Positions 8,123-16,587 of a DNA stretch of 64,000 bases are shown here, piece after piece (positions within the stretch are counted from its first letter, which is position 1; each line of letters opens with the position of its first letter). Below the pieces are notes generated by a model. The model did no database searches. It saw nothing but the letters and a program-made list of their open reading frames with translations, and had not been told where the DNA came from. The DNA is from Microaerobacter geothermalis. GTDB taxonomy: Bacteria; Bacillota; Bacilli; DSM-22679. A program made the translations under genes and the position numbers. The DNA is taken from the NCBI RefSeq assembly GCF_021608135.1, contig NZ_JAKIHL010000001.1, positions 248,001 through 312,000 on the forward strand. Direction: 5' to 3'.

Positions 8123-8641
8123 ATGATTGCACTAATTGTTAGCGATAACCACGGAGTCACTTCCGATGTAGTCCAAATTGCCAAATCTTTGCATTTCTCC
8201 AAGGGTTTCCATTGCGGGGATTTATGTACGAACAAGGAACAATTTCCGTTTAACAAAATGGAATTGGTCAGAGGGAATTGCGATACGGATGATTCAATAC
8301 CCGATGAAAAGATCATTACCTGGTTTGGGTTCCGAATTTTTATTACCCATGGACATCTGTATCAAGTGAAGTCCGGGTTTACAAAGCTCTTTTATCGCGC
8401 CAAAGAATTAGACGCAGATGTGGTGATGTTCGGTCATTCCCATTTCCCGGTATGCTTTCAGGAAAAGGGTGTCTTATTTATTAATCCGGGAAGTTTGCTT
8501 CTGCCCAGGGGATTTTCTGTACCCACCTTTGCAGTCTTGAAGGTAATGGACCAACATAAGAAAGAGGTAGAAGTTAGCTATTACCAGCCAAATGGAAAGA
8601 TCGTATCATCCGTTGGTGGACACTTCCTATTAAGGAAGTAA
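8123..8641 (+). CDS. YsnB-type metallophosphoesterase (YfcE/MJ0936 family)
   Basis: This 172-residue calcineurin-like phosphoesterase has all five family motifs: VSDNHG, HCGDL, RGNCD, THGH and FGHSH, which bind two metals. NPGS near the C-terminus is also standard. Related enzymes cleave phosphodiesters in vitro, with unknown physiological substrates. The gene follows rdgB by three bases, so coupling is likely; AAAGGG 9 bases upstream of ATG 8123 may be the ribosome site. The position matches B. subtilis ysnB. Confidence 0.9.
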   Translation: MIALIVSDNHGVTSDVVQIAKSLHFSKGFHCGDLCTNKEQFPFNKMELVRGNCDTDDSIPDEKIITWFGFRIFITHGHLYQVKSGFTKLFYRAKELDADVVMFGHSHFPVCFQEKGVLFINPGSLLLPRGFSVPTFAVLKVMDQHKKEVEVSYYQPNGKIVSSVGGHFLLRK

Positions 8642-8659
8642 AAAAACATGGTTTAATGG

Positions 8660-8688
8660 TTGACTTTTGTTCTTAAAATGAATATAAT
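8660..8688 (+). promoter_or_regulatory. Promoter of the tRNA pair
   Basis: TTGACT (8660-8665) and a perfect TATAAT (8683-8688) are separated by exactly 17 bases, a near-consensus vegetative promoter. It lies 59 bases before the first tRNA and fits the strong expression of tRNA genes. Confidence 0.85.
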
Positions 8689-8747
8689 AACTTTCGTGAC
8701 TTTCTTTTTGAGGCAAATTTATTAAATCTGCAATTCTCACATTTTTT

Positions 8748-8821
8748 GCGGGTGTAGTTCAATGGTAGAACATCGGCCTTCCAAGCCGAATGCGTGGGTT
8801 CGATTCCCATCACCCGCTCCA
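8748..8821 (+). tRNA. tRNA-Gly (TCC)
   Basis: This 74-base cloverleaf has acceptor stem GCGGGTG/CACCCGC, D loop with AATGG, anticodon stem TCGGC/GCCGA with loop CTTCCAA (anticodon TCC), T arm with GGTTCGATTCC, discriminator T and encoded CCA. Confidence 0.97.
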
Positions 8822-8834
8822 TCCTAAACATGAT

Positions 8835-8911
8835 GTGCCTGTAGCTCAGCTGGATAGAGCATCTGCCTTCTAAGCAGAGAGTCGGGGGTTCGAATCCCTC
8901 CAGGCACGCCA
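8835..8911 (+). tRNA. tRNA-Arg (TCT)
   Basis: This 77-base cloverleaf has acceptor stem GTGCCTG/CAGGCAC, D arm TAGCTCAGCTGGATAGAGC, anticodon stem TCTGC/GCAGA with loop CTTCTAA (anticodon TCT), T loop GTTCGAATC, discriminator G and encoded CCA. It lies 13 bases after tRNA-Gly in the same transcript. Confidence 0.97.
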
Positions 8912-8927
8912 TATCTTTACATAAATG

Positions 8928-8953
8928 AAATGTCCGAATATCGGACATTTTTT
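8928..8953 (+). terminator. Terminator of the tRNA transcript
   Basis: A perfect 10-bp stem, AAATGTCCGA/TCGGACATTT, with a three-base loop is followed by further T residues, 17 bases after tRNA-Arg. Confidence 0.9.
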
Positions 8954-9022
8954 CTTTTTGTAAGAATGATTTCATTACTTCTTCACAAAAGATGGTTAAA
9001 ATCGTAGTAATATGAAATTATA

Positions 9023-9081
9023 GATGCAGAAAATTCTTTAGTTCCGCCCACAGTAATGAATCTTTTGTTCCGAATCTTATA
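9023..9081 (+). repeat. Remnant of the interspersed inverted-repeat element
   Basis: AATTCTTTAGTTCCG is the reverse complement of the left-arm core of the main element, and ATGAATCTTTTGTTCC followed by CTTATAG resembles its right end. What remains is two degenerate terminal arms with no interior, just upstream of the response regulator ribosome site. Confidence 0.45.
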
Positions 9082-9100
9082 GAAAGAAGGGAAGAAAAGT

Positions 9101-9793
9101 ATGAAGGAAAAAATCCTGCTGGTTGAAGATGAAGAAACGTTAGCTGATGTGGTGAAGGCTTATCTGGAAAAGGAGCAGTATCAAGTATCTGTTGCTTCGA
9201 CAGGTAAGGAAGCCATTCAGTTGCACAAACGGTTTCAACCGGATTTAATGATATTAGACCTGATGCTCCCAGATATTTCAGGTGAAGAGGTATGCAAGAA
9301 AATCAGACAATATTCACAGGTACCTATCTTAATGTTAACAGCGAAAAGCAGTGAAGAAGAAAAGATTTCTGGATTAATGTTGGGAGCAGACGACTACGTG
9401 ACAAAGCCTTTCAGCCCAAGGGAATTGGTAGCAAGGGTATACAGTTTATTAAGGCGTTCCAAAGGAAAACAGGAAATGGAGGAAGGGAGCATCATTCGCC
9501 GGGGGGAAATGATGATTGATGAAGAGAAACATCAGGTATTCCTTCGTGAAGAAAGCGTTTATCTGACTCCCGTTGAGTTCAAATTATTGGTCCATTTAAG
9601 CAGGTCACCTGGTCGCGTTTATTCCCGTGAACAACTGGTAGAATCGATTTTTGGTTTTGATTTCGTCGGGGATGAGAGAACGATTGATGTTCATATCAAG
9701 AACTTGCGTCATAAAATAGAAGAAGATCCCAAGAATCCAAAATATGTGGTTACCGTTTATGGTGTGGGATACAAGTTTGGAGTGGAAACTTGA
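9101..9793 (+). CDS. OmpR/PhoB-type response regulator
   Basis: This 230-residue protein has a receiver domain (1-120: acidic pair VEDEE, phospho-acceptor Asp 53 in ILDLMLPD, Thr in LTAKS, Lys in VTKPF) and a C-terminal winged helix (130-228: LTPVEFKLLVHL, RTIDVHIKNLRHKIE, YGVGYKF). It is a cytoplasmic transcription regulator, phosphorylated presumably by the kinase encoded next, whose start overlaps its stop (TGATG). Its targets cannot be deduced from the window. The ATG at 9101 follows AGAAGGGAAG. Confidence 0.93.
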   Translation: MKEKILLVEDEETLADVVKAYLEKEQYQVSVASTGKEAIQLHKRFQPDLMILDLMLPDISGEEVCKKIRQYSQVPILMLTAKSSEEEKISGLMLGADDYVTKPFSPRELVARVYSLLRRSKGKQEMEEGSIIRRGEMMIDEEKHQVFLREESVYLTPVEFKLLVHLSRSPGRVYSREQLVESIFGFDFVGDERTIDVHIKNLRHKIEEDPKNPKYVVTVYGVGYKFGVET

Positions 9794-11166
9794 TGTGGAA
9801 TAAATTAACCACCCGATTTGCTGTTGCTTTTGTGGGGATTACTTTGATTATCCTAGCTTCAACATCGTTAAGTATCAATTATCTAATCAAACAGTCATTT
9901 ACGAATTACCTATATGAACGAAAAGAGTTAAAGATGGAGGAAATCATCAATGAATCCAAAAATATCTTCAAAAGCAGCGGCAGTTGGACGATATCAGCCG
10001 TCATGTTTTTAGCCCATCAAGCGATGATGGAAGACATGGATATTATGATGGTAGACCAGAATGGAAATGAAGTATGGTCATCTTTTGGAATGGGTATGGG
10101 CGCGAACATGTCCATGGAGCAATTTCAGGATAAATTCCCAAATATGCTGGTGGTGAAAAAAGAAGTCGTTGTTGATGATAAGAAGGTTGGGGAGATCTAC
10201 TTTTCGTTTGATACCCGTCAATCCGGTTGGTCTATTCTAGATCAAAATTTTATTCGTTCCTTTAATCAATCGATGCTAATTTTAGTGGTCCTCTTTTCCA
10301 TTGTTGCGTTAGCGCTAAGCTTTTTTTTATCCAGGAAGCTATCAGCACCTTTGTTGGAGATCAAAAAGGGAGCCAATCATCTAAGATTTGGACATTTGAA
10401 TGAAAGGGTCCATATTAAAGAAAAAACCGGTGAAATCAAAGAACTGGCGGATGCCTTTAACCATTTAGCAGACACCTTGCAAAGGCAGGAACAGTTAAGA
10501 AAAAATTTGATGGCAGACGTTGCCCATGAATTAAGAACCCCTTTGGCAACTTTAAGGAGTCATTTGGAAGCCTTTCAGGATGGAATTTGGGAACCGACAA
10601 AAGAGAGGTTAAACAGTAGTCAGCAACAGGTGATGAGACTGATTCGTCTGGTGGGAGATATTGAAAAGTTGAATCAGGCCGAGAATCCTCTAGTTCAACT
10701 GCACATTCAACCCATTCATCTAAATGAACTGATCAATCAAGTGGTACAAACTCTGGAAAGTGAATGGTCCCATAAACCGATGAATGTAAACGTAATAATT
10801 GACGATCAAATTACGTTAATGGGAGATGGAGACCGCATTACTCAAGTTCTGCTGAACCTTTTGTCCAATGCCTATAAATTCACTCCTGAAAATGGTAATA
10901 TTACCATATTGGCAAAAGAGAGCAATTCAGAAGTGACAATACTCGTGAAGGATAATGGTTCGGGGATTTCCAAAGAAGATCTTCCCCATATCTTTGAGCG
11001 TTTCTTTAGAGGTGAAAAATCAAGAAATCGTTCATATGGAGGAGCGGGAATTGGATTGGCCATTGTCAAAGCCATTGTTGAAGCTCATAAAGGAACTATT
11101 TCCGTAGAGAGCGAAGTGGGAGAGGGGACAACCTTTACGATTGTCTTTCCCAAAAAGATCCATTGA
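9793..11166 (+). CDS. Sensor histidine kinase with Met-rich extracytoplasmic domain
   Basis: This 457-residue kinase has TM1 (about 8-30), an extracytoplasmic domain (about 31-155), TM2 (about 158-180), HAMP, HisKA with phospho-accepting His 245 in VAHELRTP, and an HATPase_c domain (N box LLNLLSNAYKF, G1 VKDNGSGI, F box IFERFFRG, G2 GAGIGLAI). The architecture is like BaeS/PhoR. The external domain is unusually rich in Met (MMEDMDIMM, FGMGMGANMSM), which might bind a soft metal such as Cu(I) or Ag(I), or sense oxidation; that is inference. The start overlaps the regulator stop, so the pair is coupled. TTG at 9790 is an alternative start. Confidence 0.9.
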   Translation: MWNKLTTRFAVAFVGITLIILASTSLSINYLIKQSFTNYLYERKELKMEEIINESKNIFKSSGSWTISAVMFLAHQAMMEDMDIMMVDQNGNEVWSSFGMGMGANMSMEQFQDKFPNMLVVKKEVVVDDKKVGEIYFSFDTRQSGWSILDQNFIRSFNQSMLILVVLFSIVALALSFFLSRKLSAPLLEIKKGANHLRFGHLNERVHIKEKTGEIKELADAFNHLADTLQRQEQLRKNLMADVAHELRTPLATLRSHLEAFQDGIWEPTKERLNSSQQQVMRLIRLVGDIEKLNQAENPLVQLHIQPIHLNELINQVVQTLESEWSHKPMNVNVIIDDQITLMGDGDRITQVLLNLLSNAYKFTPENGNITILAKESNSEVTILVKDNGSGISKEDLPHIFERFFRGEKSRNRSYGGAGIGLAIVKAIVEAHKGTISVESEVGEGTTFTIVFPKKIH

Positions 11167-11203
11167 CAATAGAATTTACAAAAAGCGGAACCTCCTTCTT
11201 CTC

Positions 11204-11231
11204 TTGAATTCAAGTTGGTTTATGTTATAAT
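11204..11231 (+). promoter_or_regulatory. Promoter of tig
   Basis: TTGAAT (11204-11209) and TATAAT (11226-11231) are separated by 16 bases, and TG at 11223-11224 also makes an extended -10. It lies 81 bases before the tig start. Confidence 0.75.
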
Positions 11232-11311
11232 AAAGTGGTTATAATTGTGTATATGCTTTTAATTATCTTACATAAACTGATTTTTGATTCTCTAGGAGGG
11301 GGAGCATAACC

Positions 11312-12607
11312 ATGGTCAAAGCAAGTTGGGAAAAAACAGAAAAAAACAAAGGGATTCTTTCCGTAGAAGTAGATGAAGAACAGGTAGCAAAGGCCCTTGA
11401 CGCGGCTTTTAAAAAAATTGTTCACAAGATAAATGTCCCAGGATTCCGCAAAGGAAAGGTACCGCGTAAAATCTTCGAAGCCCGCTTTGGTGTGGAATCT
11501 TTGTATCAGGATGCATTAGATATCCTGCTACCTCGTGCATACGGGGAAGCTGTAGAGGAAGCTGATATTTTTCCGGTTGACCGTCCGGAAGTAGACATTG
11601 AACAATTGGAAGCAGGAAAACCCCTCGTTTTTAAGGCAACCGTAACGGTTAAGCCTGAAGTAGAACTGGGGGAATACAAGGGCTTAGAAGTTCCTGAAAA
11701 AGATTTTTCTGTCAGCGAAGAAAAGATTGAAGATGAATTGAAGTCCATGCAAGAACGTCAAGCCCAGCTGGTTGTTGTTGAGGATGGTCGGGTAGAGTCA
11801 GGTGATTTTGTTGATATTGATTTTGAAGGGTTTATTGATGGACAACCTTTTGAAGGTGGAAAGGCGGAAAAATATTCTTTAGAGATTGGATCAGGAACCT
11901 TTATTCCGGGGTTTGAGGATCAATTGATCGGTTGTAAAACCGGTGATGAAAAGGATATTGTAGTCACTTTCCCGGAAGATTATCAATCAAAAGACTTGGC
12001 CGGAAAAGAAGCATTGTTTAAGGTAAAAGTCCTTGATATCAAAAGAAAGGAGCTTCCTGCCATAGATGATGAATTTGCAAAAGATGTTAGCGAATTTGAC
12101 ACTTTGGAAGAATTGAAGGCTGACATCAAGAATAAATTGGAAGAAAGGGCCCAACACGAAAAAGAACATTATATTCGAGATACTGTCGTAGAAAAAGCGG
12201 CGGAGAATGCCACTATTGAAATTCCCGCTGTGATGATTGAACATGAGGTAGACCACATGATTAAGGATTTTGAACAAAACCTGAAGATGCAGGGTATGAA
12301 TTTAGAATTTTATTATCAATATACAGGTTTAGATGAAGCTGGTTTAAGGGAACAATTAAGAAAGGATGCCGAAAAAAGGGTAAGAATTAATCTAACCTTG
12401 GAAGCCATCGCCAAAGCTGAAAATGTGGAAGTTTCTGAGGAGGATATGAAAGCTGAAATTGCTCGGATGGCTGAGCTTTATAAGAGAAGTGAAGAAGAGA
12501 TTGAGAAAATACTGAATGGAAAGGATGGCATGGCCAGCCTTCGAAGTGATTTACTCATCAGAAAAACAGTTGATTTACTTGTAGAACATAGTAAATCTGT
12601 GGCATAA
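11312..12607 (+). CDS. tig: Trigger factor (ribosome-associated chaperone/prolyl isomerase)
   Basis: The 431-residue protein shows the three-domain layout: ribosome-binding domain (1-110, signature [19 protein letters not shown]), FKBP-type prolyl isomerase domain (about 160-245, [20 protein letters not shown] and [15 protein letters not shown]), and helical chaperone arms to the C-terminus. It sits at the ribosome exit and shields nascent chains. Length is normal. It has its own promoter, is followed by a strong terminator, and precedes clpP-clpX, the common bacterial order. Confidence 0.97.
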   Translation: MVKASWEKTEKNKGILSVEVDEEQVAKALDAAFKKIVHKINVPGFRKGKVPRKIFEARFGVESLYQDALDILLPRAYGEAVEEADIFPVDRPEVDIEQLEAGKPLVFKATVTVKPEVELGEYKGLEVPEKDFSVSEEKIEDELKSMQERQAQLVVVEDGRVESGDFVDIDFEGFIDGQPFEGGKAEKYSLEIGSGTFIPGFEDQLIGCKTGDEKDIVVTFPEDYQSKDLAGKEALFKVKVLDIKRKELPAIDDEFAKDVSEFDTLEELKADIKNKLEERAQHEKEHYIRDTVVEKAAENATIEIPAVMIEHEVDHMIKDFEQNLKMQGMNLEFYYQYTGLDEAGLREQLRKDAEKRVRINLTLEAIAKAENVEVSEEDMKAEIARMAELYKRSEEEIEKILNGKDGMASLRSDLLIRKTVDLLVEHSKSVA

Positions 12608-12630
12608 ACTGTACCAGGCGTGATATTCAA

Positions 12631-12659
12631 CAAGGCACGAGTAAATCGTGCCTTGTTTT
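12631..12659 (+). terminator. Terminator between tig and clpP
   Basis: A perfect 10-bp GC-rich stem, CAAGGCACGA (12631-12640) and TCGTGCCTTG (12646-12655), with loop GTAAA is followed by TTTT. Confidence 0.9.
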
Positions 12660-12708
12660 GCCAAGGCTTTTGACAGATGGCCTAATTATTGGAAAAGGAG
12701 GAACGAGC

Positions 12709-13299
12709 ATGAATTTGGTACCAATGGTAGTGGAACAATCAAATAGGGGTGAAAGGGCATATGATATCTATTCACGTTTATTGAAGGACAGGATTATAAT
12801 GTTAGGGAGTCCCATCGACGATAATGTTGCCAATGTGGTTGTAGCACAACTTCTCTTTCTTGCTGCTGAAGATGCGGAGAAGGATATCAGTTTATACATA
12901 AACTCTCCTGGAGGTTCTATTACGGCAGGGATGGCGATCTATGATACCATGCAGTACATAAAACCAAATGTTTCGACCATTTGTATTGGTCTGGCTGCGA
13001 GTATGGGGGCCTTCCTACTTGCGGCTGGAGCAAAAGGGAAACGGTTTGCCCTCCCAAATAGCGAGGTTATGATCCACCAACCCTTGGGTGGGGTACGTGG
13101 TCAAGCTACCGATATTAAAATCCATGCGGATTGGATTTTAAGAACCAAGGCCAAAATCAATCAAATATTATCAGAAAGAACGGGTCAACCTCTAGAAAAG
13201 ATTGAAAGGGACACAGACCGTGACAATTTTATGGGTGCTCATGAAGCTAAGGAATACGGAATTATTGATGAGGTGATCACCCGTAACGATATCAAATAA
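12709..13299 (+). CDS. clpP: ATP-dependent Clp protease proteolytic subunit
   Basis: From the ATG at 12709 the product has 196 residues, the normal ClpP length. The catalytic triad is at the standard positions: Ser 98 (GLAASMGAF), His 123 (MIHQPLGG) and Asp 172 (DTDRDNF). An upstream in-frame ATG at 12658 would add 17 unrelated residues and overlaps the tig terminator; AAAGGAGG at 12694-12701 supports 12709. ClpP forms a 14-mer that degrades substrates fed by ClpX or other ATPases. It is 16 bases upstream of clpX, as in many bacteria, whereas B. subtilis has clpP elsewhere. No CtsR-type operator was recognised upstream. Confidence 0.97.
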   Translation: MNLVPMVVEQSNRGERAYDIYSRLLKDRIIMLGSPIDDNVANVVVAQLLFLAAEDAEKDISLYINSPGGSITAGMAIYDTMQYIKPNVSTICIGLAASMGAFLLAAGAKGKRFALPNSEVMIHQPLGGVRGQATDIKIHADWILRTKAKINQILSERTGQPLEKIERDTDRDNFMGAHEAKEYGIIDEVITRNDIK

Positions 13300-13315
13300 G
13301 GAGGGGTGATAAGGT

Positions 13316-14587
13316 ATGTTTAAATTTAACGACGAAAAAGGGCAGTTAAAATGCTCCTTCTGCGGCAAATCCCAGGAACAGGTGAGAAAATTAGTTGCCG
13401 GGCCCGGAGTGTATATTTGTGATGAGTGTATCGAATTGTGTACCGAGATCGTTGAAGAAGAGTTAGGTACCGATGAGGATTTTGACATAAGGGAAGTCCC
13501 AAAACCTGCGGAAATCAGAAAAATTCTTGATGAATACGTAATCGGGCAGGAACTGGCGAAGAAATCCCTGTCTGTGGCTGTATACAATCACTACAAAAGA
13601 ATTAATTCCTCCCAAAAAATAGAGGATGTTGAACTGCAAAAAAGTAACATCTTGGTATTGGGTCCCACTGGAAGTGGAAAGACATTGCTGGCACAAACAT
13701 TAGCTCGTATATTAAATGTACCCTTTGCCATTGCTGATGCAACATCATTAACAGAAGCTGGTTATGTAGGGGAAGATGTTGAGAACATCTTGTTAAAATT
13801 GATTCAGGCAGCTGATTATGATGTGGAGAAAGCGGAAAAAGGGATTATCTATATAGATGAGATTGATAAAATCGCCCGCAAGTCAGAAAATCCTTCTATC
13901 ACTAGGGATGTTTCCGGTGAAGGAGTTCAGCAGGCATTGCTTAAGATATTGGAAGGAACGGTTGCCAGTGTTCCGCCCCAGGGAGGACGAAAGCATCCCC
14001 ATCAAGAGTTCATCCAAATTGATACCTCCAATATTCTGTTTATCTGTGGAGGTGCCTTCGATGGAATTGAACAAATCATCAAAAGACGGTTGGGGAAAAA
14101 GGTAATTGGATTCGGTTCCGATGCCACTGGACAAGGGGATTTTAAATCCGGCGAACTTCTTTCCAAGGTACTGCCGGAGGATTTATTGAAATTTGGTTTA
14201 ATTCCTGAGTTTGTCGGCCGTCTCCCCGTTATTTCCACTTTGGAGCCATTGGACGAATCGGCCCTTATCAGAATTTTGACTGAACCTAAAAACGCTTTAG
14301 TGAAACAATATCAGAAACTGTTGGAGATGGATGGAGTGGAACTGGAATTTGCGAAGGATGCCCTTCAGGCCATTGCCAAAGAGGCGATCAAGCGAAATAC
14401 AGGGGCAAGGGGACTTCGTTCCATCATAGAAAGCATTATGTTAGATGTGATGTATGATCTGCCTTCTCGGGATGATATTGTAAAATGTCTGATTACCAAA
14501 GAAACGGTCACCCATAAATTGCTGCCACAGTTGACGACAAAGGATGGGCGGCTGCTAAAAATAAATCCGCAAGAAGAAAGTGCTTAA
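13316..14587 (+). CDS. clpX: ATP-dependent Clp protease ATPase subunit ClpX
   Basis: This 423-residue AAA+ unfoldase has an N-terminal zinc-binding domain (Cys 13, 16, 35, 38), Walker A GPTGSGKT, Walker [10 protein letters not shown], and the ClpP-docking IGF-type loop (KVIGFGS). It recognises substrates, unfolds them and passes them to ClpP. The ATG at 13316 follows AAGGAGGGG. It is translated close behind clpP and ends before a terminator. Confidence 0.97.
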   Translation: MFKFNDEKGQLKCSFCGKSQEQVRKLVAGPGVYICDECIELCTEIVEEELGTDEDFDIREVPKPAEIRKILDEYVIGQELAKKSLSVAVYNHYKRINSSQKIEDVELQKSNILVLGPTGSGKTLLAQTLARILNVPFAIADATSLTEAGYVGEDVENILLKLIQAADYDVEKAEKGIIYIDEIDKIARKSENPSITRDVSGEGVQQALLKILEGTVASVPPQGGRKHPHQEFIQIDTSNILFICGGAFDGIEQIIKRRLGKKVIGFGSDATGQGDFKSGELLSKVLPEDLLKFGLIPEFVGRLPVISTLEPLDESALIRILTEPKNALVKQYQKLLEMDGVELEFAKDALQAIAKEAIKRNTGARGLRSIIESIMLDVMYDLPSRDDIVKCLITKETVTHKLLPQLTTKDGRLLKINPQEESA

Positions 14588-14613
14588 GGACTGGGAAATC
14601 CCCGTCCTTTTTG
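14587..14613 (+). terminator. Terminator after clpX
   Basis: The stem AGGAC-T-GGG/CCC-C-GTCCT (14587-14608) with loop AAAT and one mismatch is followed by TTTTTG, directly at the clpX stop codon. Confidence 0.8.
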
Positions 14614-14664
14614 TTTACTCCTCTTCTCTCTCGGCAATACTACAACTAGATATGGTTGACAAAT

Positions 14665-14793
14665 GTATGTAGACGGAACTAAAGAATTCCCTAAGGACAG
14701 CCTTGGAGTTCGAATTAAGCTTTGAGGCTACTAAGTGTCCTATAAACGAACTCGATTAGCAGACGTGTGAATCTTTGGTTCCACATGTATAGT
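14665..14793 (+). repeat. Interspersed inverted-repeat element, copy B (arms only)
   Basis: Left arm (about 14667-14713: GTAGACGGAACTAAAGAATT and AAGGACAGCCTTGGAGTTCG) and right arm (about 14747-14791: CGAACTCGATTAGCAGACG, GTGTGAATCTTTGGTTCCAC) are imperfect inverted repeats of each other. The interior modules present in the 215-bp copies are deleted. The element ends 13 bases before the lonB ribosome site, so the lonB leader contains it. Confidence 0.75.
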
Positions 14794-14816
14794 ATGTATG
14801 GCTGGGAGGAAAAACA

Positions 14817-16502
14817 ATGAATTGGACCATTTTGCTTACCTTTATTCAAGTATTTTTTGCCGTGATCATCGGCCTCTATTTTTGGAATTTGCTGCAAAAT
14901 CAAAGAAACAGCAAAACGGCTGTTGACCGGGAATCAAAAAAAGAGATGGAGCAGTTGAAAAGGCTTCGCTCTATTTCGTTGACTGAGCCCCTTAATGAAA
15001 AAACAAGGCCGACAACCTTTGATGATATTATTGGTCAAAAGGAAGGACTCAAAGCCTTAAGGGCGGCTTTGTGCGGCCCCAATCCTCAACATGTGATTAT
15101 TTATGGCCCCCCCGGGGTGGGAAAAACAGCAGCGGCTAGATTAGTACTGGAGGAATCCAAAAAAAATGAATTATCTCCATTTCGACCGGATGCCAAATTT
15201 GTAGAATTAGATGCTACAACTGCACGATTTGATGAAAGAGGGATTGCCGACCCGCTGATCGGGTCAGTCCATGATCCCATTTATCAGGGGGCGGGTGCCA
15301 TGGGAATGGCCGGTATTCCTCAGCCTAAGCCAGGGGCGGTCACGAAAGCCCATGGGGGAATGCTGTTTATTGATGAAATTGGAGAGCTTCATCCCATTCA
15401 GTTGAATAAACTGTTAAAAGTATTGGAGGACCGGAAGGTTTATCTGGAAAGTGCGTATTATAGTGAAGAAAATACCAATATTCCACTTCATATCCATGAT
15501 ATTTTTCAAAACGGATTACCAGCAGATTTCCGTCTGGTGGGAGCCACCACCAGAACTCCCGATGAACTGCCGCCTGCCTTGCGTTCAAGGTGCCTGGAAA
15601 TTTATTTCAGGAGGTTGCTTCCCGATGAAATTGGTGTTATTGCGAAGCGGGCATTTGAAAAAGTTGCATTTAAATATGAGCCAGGGGCTGTTCAGGTGAT
15701 CAAAAAATATGCCACCAATGGACGGGAAGCGGTCAACGTCGTTCAAATTGCAGCGGGAATCGCTTTATCGGAAGGAAGAAAAATGATTCTGGCCTCGGAT
15801 ATAGAATGGGTGGTAAACAGCAGTCAAATCTCACCACGTCCGGAAAAGAAAGTACCAAAGGAACCTCAGATTGGTTTGGTCAATGGATTGGCTGTATTTG
15901 GCCCTAATATGGGTGCGATTATGGAAATTGAGGTAACGGCTATTCCAGCGGCTGTGCCAGGAGCAGGCAGGGTAAACATTACTGGAGTCGTGGAGGAAGA
16001 GGAGATTGGTGGAAGAGGACGTACTCTTAAAAGAAAAAGTATGGCAAAGGGATCTGTGGAGAATGTATTAACGGTACTGCGAGGTACAGATGTAAATCCG
16101 TATGATTATGATCTGCACATTAATTTTCCCGGGGGCTCTCCTGCTGACGGACCTTCGGCCGGAATTACGATGGCTACGGCCATTTACTCCGCGATAAAGA
16201 AAGTGCCGGTGGATAATTTTGTCGCGATGACAGGTGAGTTAAGCATCCATGGGCGGGTGAAGCCCATCGGAGGCGTTGTAGCAAAGGTGGAGGCCGCCAG
16301 ACAAGCTGGAGCCAAGAAGGTGATCATTCCAAGGGAAAATTTCCAGGAGATATTTAAAGAGATAAAGGATATTGAAATCATTCCTGTGGAATGGCTGCTT
16401 GATGTATTTCAACATGCGATAAGATTGGAGAAGAAATCTCAGGAACCCCGTCTTATTCCTGCGACAAGCGATGTATTAAGCGCTTCTTCCGCATCTGTTT
16501 AG
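14817..16502 (+). CDS. lonB: LonB, sporulation-type membrane-anchored Lon protease
   Basis: This 561-residue protein has one N-terminal membrane helix (about 4-25), an AAA+ module (Walker [10 protein letters not shown], Walker B MLFIDEIGEL, arginine finger region PPALRSRCLEI) and a C-terminal Lon protease domain with the catalytic Ser in [15 protein letters not shown] and Lys in VVAKVEAARQ. It lacks the large Lon N-terminal substrate domain, as is normal for LonB. In B. subtilis it is made in the forespore under sigma-F. Here its leader consists of repeat copy B, so a sporulation promoter is not obvious. GGGAGG precedes ATG 14817. It is followed by lonA as in B. subtilis. Confidence 0.95.
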   Translation: MNWTILLTFIQVFFAVIIGLYFWNLLQNQRNSKTAVDRESKKEMEQLKRLRSISLTEPLNEKTRPTTFDDIIGQKEGLKALRAALCGPNPQHVIIYGPPGVGKTAAARLVLEESKKNELSPFRPDAKFVELDATTARFDERGIADPLIGSVHDPIYQGAGAMGMAGIPQPKPGAVTKAHGGMLFIDEIGELHPIQLNKLLKVLEDRKVYLESAYYSEENTNIPLHIHDIFQNGLPADFRLVGATTRTPDELPPALRSRCLEIYFRRLLPDEIGVIAKRAFEKVAFKYEPGAVQVIKKYATNGREAVNVVQIAAGIALSEGRKMILASDIEWVVNSSQISPRPEKKVPKEPQIGLVNGLAVFGPNMGAIMEIEVTAIPAAVPGAGRVNITGVVEEEEIGGRGRTLKRKSMAKGSVENVLTVLRGTDVNPYDYDLHINFPGGSPADGPSAGITMATAIYSAIKKVPVDNFVAMTGELSIHGRVKPIGGVVAKVEAARQAGAKKVIIPRENFQEIFKEIKDIEIIPVEWLLDVFQHAIRLEKKSQEPRLIPATSDVLSASSASV

Positions 16503-16587
16503 TATCAGTTGAACTACTTCATTATTGGACAAAGGATAACCAATAGAATAAAATGGAATTGTTCAAACGTCTCGGAGGTGCTTATGG

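Noticed and set aside
8673-8975. 100-residue minus-strand open frame over the tRNA pair
   Set aside because: It covers two perfect tRNA genes and their terminator. Such translations of tRNA clusters are common annotation artefacts.
12608-12708. CtsR or CIRCE operator before clpP
   Set aside because: No tandem GGTCAAA-type heptads or CIRCE inverted repeat were found; the gap is taken up by the tig terminator.
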